Notes under the pieces: model-generated | What the model saw: the letters and a program-made list of their open reading frames with translations, nothing else | Databases searched by the model: none | What the model was told of the DNA's origin: nothing | Program-made: the position numbers and the translations under genes | NCBI GenBank assembly: GCA_904063045.1 | Contig: CAJFCJ010000006.1 | Coordinates: 3,054,408-3,118,407, forward strand | From: Dimorphilus gyrociliatus | Lineage: Eukaryota > Annelida > Polychaeta > Dinophilidae | Reading direction: 5' to 3' | Length of the DNA: 64,000 bases | Shown here: one piece after another, positions 48,399 to 57,906 of the stretch | Layout of the letters: the number at the start of each line of letters is the position of its first letter | Numbering within the stretch: position 1 is the first letter of the stretch

Positions 48399-50518
48399 TA
48401 AACGGGGAACACTTAAGAAGAAAAGATGGATAAAATTACGGAATAAATACAATAGCCCGTAGCGACCAGGCCCTAGATCCAGGAGGTATCTTCATACTTC
48501 AACTTTTTTTTATTCGTTGTTCCAAGAAAAGAGAAAGACGCTAGAGGGCGTTCATACAAGAATTAGTGCTATTAATCATTTAATTATTAAACGTTTCCTT
48601 ATAATAAAAAAAAGAATACATTTAGTTAAAACCTTAAAGAGCGAATTAGTTAACAAAAAGTGAATTGAAATAGTTCGCATAAACGATCGCTTAGCGTTGT
48701 TTGTTTATTTATTCTGGTCTATAAATCATACATTTAACAACTTCAGCTATTGTTCTATTAAAGACCATAGGAGGAAAATACAATATCTACCTATATACAT
48801 ATATAAAATAAAGAAGAAAGAAGAGAAATCCTTTGGGGGTGGCTAAAATCAATAATATTTTTTCTACATAATAAATTTTATATAGGTTTTATCATGATAA
48901 TTTAAGATTAGGTATAATTTTAGAGTTCATTTAAAAGACTACGTGTAAGCTAGGAGGGAATACTGTGGGAAAGGTTGAAAAGAAAACAAAAGTAAAGAAA
49001 GAGAGAAGATAGAGGAGGGATTAAACGAGATGTTATAAGTGTAAAAATGACAATCTATTTATAAAATCTTAACATTGAGCTATTTGCTTTTAAAGTATAA
49101 AGAAAATAACAAAATATCCCAACTATAGTGTTTTTCTTTTTATTAGGAAAAATCACTTCTTTTCATTTTGAAGAAAAATGCATTATGAGACAGTCCTCTT
49201 CAATAGTGACTATTCTCTTCTAATGACGTCTAATATAAGCAATTTCTCTCTATTCCTTCTAATCTATAATCAGTTTATTTTATTTTTCCCTTTTAAATAT
49301 TTATGCTAAATTTGGTTCTTCCTCTTACTAGATAAGGTTTAACGGGGCGTAGTATAGAGCTCGTTCTCATTGGAAACGTTAGACACCAGTAAAGAGACGC
49401 TATCAATCAACACTCAACTAGATGGTTTACTCTGGCGACTGTGATAGCACTTTCGTCTGGAGACGCCCCAAGGACGTTAAATCTTAACAGAAAGTATTTT
49501 GTCCAGTTAAATGTTTACATTACACTGAGGGGAATAATTAAATCCTTTAAAAAGTTCACATTCTTATCCATTTCACTTTTAAAATACAATATTATTCATT
49601 AACCTATTCAAATTAATGAATTATTTTCAATCATTAAAAGGTTGTCTTTGTAAATTATTTTAAAAGCCTCTTCACTCCTCTCTTCACTACTTTTTTTCTC
49701 AATTTTTTTTTTAAAAAAAAAGGCCAAATAAAAGATAGAAGTTTTTATTCATTAAAACACCATTCTTCACTCGATCCACTCATTCCCTTTTTGTCACTCT
49801 ATCACTTCTCCCTTAGGAATTCGGATTGTTGTAGAATATTAGCGCCCTGATTGGATACTTTCAATCGAAACAAGAGATTAGTAAAACGTTGTATATTGTT
49901 TAATGTAATTTAAAGGATTATAGGCATATTTTATATAAACATATCAAAGATTACATTCATTAGCATTATTAAAGATACCAATAAAACTTAAAAGTTTTTA
50001 GTGACGCCTTTACAAAAACAATTGCAATAGAAAATTTATTATTCTTTAACACAATCTAAATTTATTTTTTTGATACGCCCCATTAACAAGCTATGATTTA
50101 TTATGTAATCTATGCTCCAATTGCAGACTATTTATCAGTTAAAAAGTGCATTATCTTAATACGTTGGATAATTAAAAAAAAAATCGGTCACAGTAGCATA
50201 TAACCTTATGAAAAAAATTACTTCTTGATAAAATAAAAAGATAACATTTTATAAATCTACAACGTTCTATTATGTGATATACAGTATATACATATATACG
50301 TCTACAACTGATATAATAGGATTAAGTCTGTATGTCTTTAAAGATTACACATTAATAGAAATTTTCTAATTCACAGTAAAATCAAAGGTTTAATTAAGCC
50401 AAATTCTGAAAGAAAACCATATACGTATATAAAATATGATATTTAATTACTCAGTAGCAGATGGGTTATAACTTAAGCTATAAAAGGAGGCGTAAGAAAC
50501 GCTGTACAATTCAGAATC
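48399..50518. other. 2.1 kb intergenic region
   Basis: This is AT-rich DNA apart from a GC-richer patch at about 49340-49490 that contains GGGGCGT and its complement ACGCCCC 112 bp apart (see findings). TATACAGTATA occurs at 50278. No gene is supported. Confidence 0.5.
50479..50513 (+). promoter_or_regulatory. TATA box and initiator of the peptide gene
   Basis: TATAAAAGG at 50479-50487 lies about 34 bases before a TTCAGAA initiator-like word (50510-50516), and the ATG follows at 50519. The predicted 5' UTR is under ten bases. Confidence 0.6.
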
Positions 50519-50981
50519 ATGAAGTTTCTCATTGGTTTTACCCTCTTCTTTCTCTACTTAATATATGTCCAAGGATTTCCCGCAACGGTAGGCCGATTTG
50601 GATTAATTAGATTAACATTTTTATTTATTAATTAAATCTCTTATAATTCTTTTTTGAGTCTATAGCAGTATTTTCGCGAATCTTTGTCAACAAGTAGTAG
50701 TGAATTGAAACGAAATAAGAATAATAATAATTCTTCAAAGCCTCTATGGATATATAGTAAGCTGATACAGTATTAGCACGTATAAACCGTTTATTAAAAA
50801 TTGAATTCAGTGATGGGACACCCTAGTTATAAGAGATCGCTAAATTCAAAATGGCTGATTGAGAAGAAGAGAATCAAAAGCTTACTTGAAGATTTTCTTG
50901 CATTTCTTAATTTAAAAGGTGAGCTATTTTGTGTTACTATTATTATGATTACTATCGTACTTTTCTAATTTAGAAGAATAA
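50519..50981 (+). CDS. Secreted-peptide (neuropeptide-like) precursor, 91 residues
   Basis: Four small exons (50519-50587, 50666-50756, 50811-50918, 50974-50981) join in phase at good GT-AG sites. Residues 1-19 or so form a classic signal peptide (MKFLIGFTLFFLYLIYVQG). Dibasic or tribasic processing sites follow: Lys-Arg at 38-39, Lys-Arg at 61-62, and Lys-Lys-Arg at 72-74. Between them lie candidate peptides of about 21 residues (containing KPLWIYMMGHPSY), 9 residues, and a C-terminal helix-prone stretch (SLLEDFLAFLNLK). There are no cysteines. A TATA box lies just upstream. The pattern is that of a peptide hormone or neuropeptide precursor. I do not recognise the family; a faint resemblance to the parathyroid-hormone core (LNS then WL..KK) is noted but not relied on. 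Confidence 0.6.
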
Positions 50982-51221
50982 AATAGAAGGACTCTTTTCA
51001 GATTTAGGCCTCCTCTCTCAATGTTTTCCCAATAATCCAAGAAGTTCTTAAAGGAACAAGAGTAAATGAAATCCTAAACCCAAATGAATAAGAAACAATA
51101 CATTACTTAAATTAAATACACGTGTTTGCTATCACATCAATTTTAAATGTATTCGTGATTCAAACTATCGAAACGTGAAAAAGCGAAAGAATGAGAGATC
51201 TCCTATTATCAATTACTCTTT

Positions 51222-53357
51222 CTAAGCTATTTGAAACTTTTCGTATACTTTACCAAAATTTTCGTAAAAAGTCTGAAAGTAAATTAGATATATTTATTAA
51301 AAATTTAATATATTATTAAAAATGATTTTATAACTAAATGTAAAGCTTACTTTAAATAGGTCACAACCCTGTTTAATAGATGAAACATCGCACATTTCTC
51401 TGATCGAATGCATCGACAATTGAGCTAAGTTGATAGTGAAAAAAAATGAAAAACGTTTATTCTCTCATTTAAAATAAGAAAGAATATAAAAAGCTCACGA
51501 GCTCCAATATCGATTGTTGCCATTCCTAATTTTGCTGACATTATAGGCCCAATGGTACTTCCGCATAACGAATCGTTTCGGACAACGAAATCTTGAAGGG
51601 GAACTTGAGCAATTTGAGCAATTTCCCTCAATATACCGGCTGTTACTAAAGTAGTTGCGTAGCGTTGGTTTTGGTTGGTTTTTATCACAATTCCCTTTTT
51701 AAAAACAAATACAATAAAATATAGATTTTCACAATGTACAGATCTTTTTTTCAGTAACTACCTTATGCAAACTTGGTTTATGTTGATCTTCATGCTTGTC
51801 GGGATAGTTTGGGTGCACGGCATGAGCCATATCCGAGGAAATCATCAACGATTTAGATATGGATTCTTCAAAAGCTACAGGATTTGCACCTGAAGATAGT
51901 CTTCGTAGAATCAACTCTTGAATTGTTGACATAGCACCCTGGGCACTTTGTGATCCGACTTCTTCGTTATCGAAAAGGCTTACCATTCTTATACGTGAAT
52001 CAGATTTCAAGGAATCGTGCCCAAGGGAATTTATCAATCCCTAGAATAAAATTACTCTTTAACGACTCCCTTCTGAATATTTTCTCTTTCTATTTAATCT
52101 TACTTGAATTGCACAATAGCTTGAATGGAGATTATCAAGCCTTGGAGAGAATATAAATTCTTCGAGGATACCACCAATTGCCTACAATGAATTAGTGGAT
52201 AATTTTGAAATTAAAAAAAAAAACAAATAAAATATTCATACAGCTGGTTGGGTGTCGGCCAAGCATAACTCAAAATCTACAATCTGTTCTGGTCGAATTC
52301 CTAATTCTTTACAAATCAGTTCAATAAGAAGAGGTTGATGCTTTTCTTGCTGTAAAAATTGTTAATAATCAATCAAAGTGGATAAAAGTTGAAATTATGT
52401 CCTTACTGCTGATAGTTGTCCGGATGACTCGGCGCCAGAAGATTTAACACCCTTTTGCAATTCTTCTTCAATGCTAGTTGCCAATACTGGTAACCTTTAC
52501 AAATTAAATGTAAAAATTATTGGAGAATATATATATTTTAAAGGGAAATTTTCAACCAACAAGTTAGTTTCTTTATTCCATTCAAACTTTGTACCCATTT
52601 CTCGATTAAGGTGAATAGCCAAATTTGGTACTCTCAAGATAGGTCTCTTAACGTGTATAAGTTTTTGTACTATATTGTCGTTGTTCTGTTGTTATGAAAA
52701 ACAAAAATTAATATTGTTTTAATGTAAATTTAGTTTTCTTACTTTAACCAAAACTCTGCCGGCAATAGTTAAATCTCTATCAAACCATGTGTGCCAGGTT
52801 CCACCTAATTGTTTAAATTGATAGTAGAATGATAATATTACATTTTTAATATTAATTTACCTCCATAACATTCAACGCCAACTTGAACGAATCCACTCTT
52901 TACTTTCTTAGATACTGGTTTTACTCTAAGACAAGGACTATCAGTATGAGCTCCAATGATTGAGAAACCATTACCAGGTTTATAATTTCCGCCCACTGCA
53001 AATGCTATTAAAGTTGACTTGTTCTTCGTCATATAGTACTGTTTAATTTTTAAGGATTAAGATTCCTCGAGGAAAAAATAGATAAATCATTCTATACCTT
53101 ATCAAGTGGCTTTATATCCCATTTTTCGCTTTCTTTCAATTCCTTAAATCCTGCTGCTTCCAGCATGGAAGCACTTTCATGAACAGCTGTAATTGCGACT
53201 CTTTTATTGAAATCATCAAATAATCAACCAGTTGTTATTACTTCTTAACTTTATATATAAAGTGAACTTTATACTTCTTACCATGATAAGGAGATGGAGA
53301 ATTATTAATGAAATTTATAAATCTCTTTGCAGCAGTCAGTCTTGAAGATTCCGAGGC
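51222..53357 (-). CDS. DNPEP: Aspartyl aminopeptidase (M18 family)
   Basis: This is a cytosolic zinc metallopeptidase that removes N-terminal Asp or Glu. Twelve exons join in phase: 53282-53357, 53098-53186, 52861-53038, 52743-52804, 52561-52685, 52407-52494, 52242-52349, 52104-52181, 51762-52040, 51499-51694, 51351-51424 and 51222-51272. They encode 467 residues plus an initiator (human about 475). Zinc and catalytic landmarks are [60 protein letters not shown] and [11 protein letters not shown]. The start exon is not resolved: the exon at 53357 begins after a CAG acceptor in phase 0, and a candidate is an ATG at 53574-53576 directly followed by GT, which would mirror the Met-only first exons of KDM3 and elongin B. 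Confidence 0.94.
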
Positions 53358-53576
53358 CTGGATTTGGGATAATTAGAAGGAAATTTAAACTTTTTAAATG
53401 GCAGAATAAACACTTTAATTGATAAAATAAGCTATATTAAAGTACACTCAAGGGATAATTATCGAAAAGTCCAAAGAATATGCATTTAAAGTATTTTTAT
53501 ATAAATATAGTTGAATATGAACTAATAGAATAAAATAGTTAATTAAATATTAGAGTATAATTTAATTAAACACCAT

Positions 53577-53999
53577 TTTGGAATTCAGGTTAGGAGCACA
53601 GATTAAATTGTAATCAGCGCTGACTTGACACAATCAACGTTGAGAAATACGGGTAGAAAAATGTTTTCTATTCAGAGAACATACATAGAACCCGTAACCA
53701 TCTAACAACGAGATCTCGTAAGTATTACGTATATAAACAAGAGAACTATTGCTCAATCTCTTTTGTAATCCGAGATTTGGTAAGGTCAAGGCTATTAGAT
53801 ATTTCTTGCAAAACTATAAAGTTTTTGAAAATAGTAATTCTAACAAAACAAGACATTCTTAGATAATTTTGCATTATCATAAACAGAATAAATTATACCA
53901 TGTTGATAATCATACTGTATTGAAAGGAGTGAAAAAGTTTAGTTTTAGTTTTACAAATATTGTTAGTATTACACTTGATATTGTTAACATATTGAGAAA
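53577..53999. other. Spacer DNPEP / legumain
   Basis: This AT-rich spacer contains the presumed DNPEP promoter and the legumain 3' UTR. No motif is worth calling. Confidence 0.5.
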
Positions 54000-55868
54000 C
54001 TATGCACAAACTAGGCGTATAGCCTTAATAATCTTCTCCAGGGGAACGTTCTCCTCACAAACATTAACCAAATTGAATAAATGCCTCATTGCGTAATCAT
54101 TCTTCGATAAATCGAAACATGTTGCATCAAAAAATTTAGCTGCTGGTTCATAACATTCCCATTTTGTTAGTGGAAATCGTGTTTTACCATATCCACCGTT
54201 TCTGCCGGTTGTTATGGAAACGATATCCCTCATTTTAACTTCAACATTTCGCCTTCTCATGGCTTCGTCACGAATTTCTTCGGTTAATTTTAAAATCTCG
54301 AGAGTATTTTTTGTTGCAACTAGACGTCTCTTCAAAATTTCTATTTTAACGTCTTCTGATTTTACAGCATCCAAAGGAACGTTTGGTACAATTTTCCTAT
54401 ATAGAAAAGAGGCAACGTTTATAATTTAGATCTCATAAAGAAATTTTAAAAATCTATACTTTTGAGTATTCGTTAATCCTTGGAAAAAACCAACAGCTTC
54501 GTTTGCAATTTGCATGTCACCGAACTCTTGTACATGACTGGTGTTCGTTTCCTCTTTTACTAAGCGAAATTGTCTGGCTAACGTTTCAGTACTAAGATTT
54601 TCTTTGTCAGAATCTTCCATCCATTTGACACTGTAAACATCTCCGAGGAAAGTCTGTCTGGCTTTGTCAAAGTAGCAAGCGTATGAACTCTCTTCGCTAT
54701 TGGCTGCAGTAGTAGCGTATATATTGATATTGGACGGTAGTAAATTCTCAAACATTGAACCAGATTCGCAAGCTTCAACATAAATGACCATTTGAGCAAA
54801 CTTATTTTCTGAGTACATTGATTTCAAGACTTTAATAAGTTGGCTGGCGTATAATTCTCCATTGGGAAAAGCTATTAGACCAGGAGCTCCATGATCAACA
54901 AAATTAACAAAGACGTGATCGTTGGGTCCGCTCTGAATAACTTTACCACTTCCAATACCTTTCATACCGTCAAGATCGCCAGCGAGAACTTTGAGAAAGT
55001 TTTCAGGAGTAACAGTTTCCCCTAATTTTAAAAGAAAATTTATAGATCTTATTGCAAAAAAATGCGATTAGCAGAAATTTAATCCTCTGTTAAAAAAGAA
55101 CTTCTGGGAAAATAGGTCAATTGATTACTCTGTATTGTTATTTATACGTAATTAATTTTTCTTATCTAAGTACAATAATTAGTTAATTTCGTAACGAATT
55201 GATTAGTCTTTGCTATTGTTTTGTTTTTTCTTTTTGTTATATAACATAAACAACAAAAGAAATTCGAAACTTAAATTCAAATCTTAAATAAATTTACCTG
55301 TATAATCTTTAGGAACACCGTGGTACACATCGCTACCATTCGGATGATTAATAACAATTCCAGGGGTTGGATTTCTATTTTGAAACGAGAAAAAAAATCA
55401 TGTGACACTTGAAACTTTTAAAGAATTCAATCGATTTTTACTTGGAAAAAGAATACTTACTCCTGATTTTCCGCTAAATCATCATACATCATAACAACAA
55501 TTCTTTCATCAGGTAAACCATGGCTCTTCAATATTTGATATGCGTGACAAGCGTCAGCCTGGAAAGAGTAAAAATAATTGTTAGTATCATCGTTAGTTTA
55601 ATTTTTTTTCTCAACTATAAATAAAGAGCTTTTTCGCTAGAATACTTTATAGTTTATAGGAATTTTTCTAAAAATAATATCGTACTTGGTGTCTGTAGTT
55701 AAACCAACCATTAGAACCCGCCACGATAAGAGCCCAATGTTCTCCACCATTAGGTAGTTGATCTTTCAATTTTAAATCGTCTCCATTTCTAAACATAAGA
55801 AAATCTGCTCCGAAACAATTGGAGCAGAGAAGCGCAATTGATATGACTGTTTTCAAAATTAAAGTCAT
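54000..55868 (-). CDS. LGMN: Legumain (asparaginyl endopeptidase, C13)
   Basis: This is a lysosomal cysteine protease that cuts after Asn and processes other lysosomal enzymes. Exons 55686-55868, 55461-55558, 55298-55374, 54460-55021 and 54000-54396 join in phase, giving 438 residues (human 433). A signal peptide ([20 protein letters not shown]) precedes [26 protein letters not shown]. The catalytic His lies in [11 protein letters not shown] and the catalytic Cys in [27 protein letters not shown] and [10 protein letters not shown] follow, and the C-terminal prodomain (death-domain-like, ending [14 protein letters not shown]) is intact. The RGD seen in the human protein just before HWA is absent. 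The promoter carries a perfect CLEAR-type palindrome 65 bp upstream and a TATA-like word near 55917. Confidence 0.96.
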
Positions 55869-56270
55869 AGTTAACTAAAAATACTTTTGCTTCGCAACTG
55901 CTTAGTTAGTTCTCTTATATATTTGCTAATGGGTCACGTGACAATCATATGACTGACAGTCACGACGACAAGGAACCATATTATTAGGCTGGATGACCTT
56001 AACCCCTATTAGTAAACTTGCGAAATAATAAATGTTTAAGGGAAAAAATCCGAAATAAATGATTTAAACTTGCTTTAAGCAGAGTCAATAATCAAAATAA
56101 ATAAATAAATAGATATGAGAGAACAATTGGAAATTATTATAAACATTATTTATTTTTATTGTCAACTATTCTTTAATAATTTAAGACGAATTTATAAAAA
56201 AAACCGAACCAATTTTAATTCTAACCCATTAAAGAAAATAAATCTTAATTTACAAGAGTCAAAAACAAAG
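55869..56270. promoter_or_regulatory. Legumain promoter region
   Basis: This 400 bp spacer between the legumain start and the MYCBP stop contains the CLEAR palindrome at 55933 and a TATA-like TATATAAG word (minus strand) near 55915. Confidence 0.55.
55933..55942. promoter_or_regulatory. CLEAR-type E-box before legumain
   Basis: A perfect GTCACGTGAC palindrome lies 65 bp upstream of the legumain start codon. In mammals, TFEB/TFE3 bind this element in lysosomal genes; regulation here is inferred from the motif and the gene's role. Confidence 0.6.
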
Positions 56271-57227
56271 CTAGGCCTCTGGTGAAGTATTTTCTTCTTT
56301 TTCAGGTTCGTAAGTTTGCAATCTCATCTTCAATTGCCCATTTTCTTCAGTTAATTCTTCGACTTTTCTTCTCAATTCCGAAACCTGAAGAAATAGTAAT
56401 AAATTATTTATAAATTATTGCCACAAATGTAATCATACCATAAAAATTATATTAAAAACAGATTAATACATTAAAATATGATGTATTTTTTATTGTTATG
56501 AAAATTTATGTATCAATTCATCTATTTGAATTCTTTATGGTTCTTTTATTATTATTTAAAAATCGAAAATTTTTTTTAAAATACTTGTGATTATATAGAG
56601 ATATTGGAAAGAGTTTACATTCTCTATCTTAGTAACAACGTGACAATCCCTTAAAAATATCGATCGCCTTGTTTACAATCTAGTAAGTGGATGCTTGAGA
56701 TCAAAAAAACCTAAACAGATAAGGTATTTAAATTTTGTTGTACCTCTTTTTTTTTTTTACTTCCCTCAGCTGGAAGACATTTTTTTTATTTGCCTCAGAC
56801 ATTTTTTTAGATGAAATTAATCTTTTTATCACTAGCGTTGCTATTATCAACAAAATTTGATAGTTTTTTAAACTAAAATATATTAATTAATATTATAGGG
56901 AGTGTTATATTTCGTTAGCAAATCTAGAGCTAAGTGTTGAGATAAACGCTATGTTTTGATATTAAGTTGCTAATGTTTGAGTTTTTTACTGACATGTCAT
57001 TAAAAAAATGTTAGAGAACAAACCTCCAATTTCAAAGCTTCAAAATCAGCAGATTCGGGACCTTCGCTGCCTATATGTTTTTTCAGATAATCTAAAGCAT
57101 TATTCGGCTTTTCTGGTTCTTCGTAGAGACCCACCAAAACCTTCGTCATGCTGTCGATGACACCAGCCTTTTCTAGATATTTCCTAAATTCTTCACGCTT
57201 TGAATCTGCTGGTTTATATTGGCTCAT
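56271..57227 (-). CDS. MYCBP: MYCBP (AMY-1, c-Myc binding protein)
   Basis: Two exons, 57024-57227 and 56271-56384, are separated by a 639 bp intron and encode 105 residues (human 103). The protein is a small helical adaptor that binds c-Myc and AKAP-type partners and is found with radial-spoke or ciliary complexes as well as the nucleus. Shared landmarks are YKPADSKREEFRKYLEKAGV, LTKVLV-type MTKVLVGLYEEPEKPNNALD, a C-terminal coiled coil (SELRRKVEELTEENGQLK) and the YEPEKEE end. The intron splits the helical head from the coiled coil. It lies head-to-head with the septin gene across about 700 bp. Confidence 0.95.
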
Positions 57228-57896
57228 TTTTGCCGAAATAATAGGTTGTCTTTACACGTTAAAATTAACTGTTTTTTCCTCAACGCGCTTTTTCCGTCCG
57301 TTGCTAGACGATACTTCGCATGCGTCAACGATTTACATATCCGGTCATGACCGGTTTTGTGCTTTCTTTTACTTTTGGTTACCGGTTTATTCAAACGTAC
57401 ACACCTTTTATAATAAAGACAGCATAGTAGTTAATAAATATTATTAAAACAGTTACAATAATTTCTCACGTAGGAAATAAATTTATTAATAAACGTATCG
57501 AGGATACATTAAAGTTTAAATTTTGTTTTTGAGCATCAACATTCTACTGAATAAAGTTTTTAGCATTAGCTTTTACTGTGTAAGAATTCTTAATATAATT
57601 AAATAACTGATAACGAAGATAGTTTTGTAAAAGCTTAACTTCTAGACTTAAAATAAATAACTTTTTTTTAAATAAAATTTCAAACATTTGAAATTAAGTT
57701 AATTTAGGTCGATTCGAAAATATAACCTTTAATTTTATGGTTTAATCCATAGAAACTATTTCATTGCTTCTTTGTACAAGTCCTCTATTGCAATAGCAAT
57801 AATCATATTCAATTTGAGACTTAAAATTCTCTTTACAATGATACGATTCGGAAAATTTATCCGAAACACTTGTTTATTTCTGGTCACGTGACGTGG
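57228..57896. promoter_or_regulatory. Bidirectional promoter MYCBP / septin
   Basis: This divergent spacer is rich in short GC-containing sites against an AT-rich background: CGCATGCG near 57317, a 14-bp palindrome at 57341, and a GTCACGTGAC E-box at 57883 directly beside an NRF1 palindrome at 57897. Confidence 0.6.
57341..57354. promoter_or_regulatory. 14-bp palindrome with inverted TGACC half-sites
   Basis: CCGGTCATGACCGG reads the same on both strands and contains GGTCA and TGACC half-sites with no spacer, the arrangement of an IR0 nuclear-receptor element. It lies 114-127 bp upstream of the MYCBP start. Confidence 0.45.
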
Positions 57897-57906
57897 GCGC
57901 ATGCGC
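57883..57906. promoter_or_regulatory. E-box palindrome plus NRF1 palindrome before septin
   Basis: GTCACGTGAC (57883-57892) is followed four bases later by the perfect palindrome GCGCATGCGC (57897-57906), the NRF1 consensus core. They lie just before or within the start of the septin 5' UTR exon. Confidence 0.6.
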
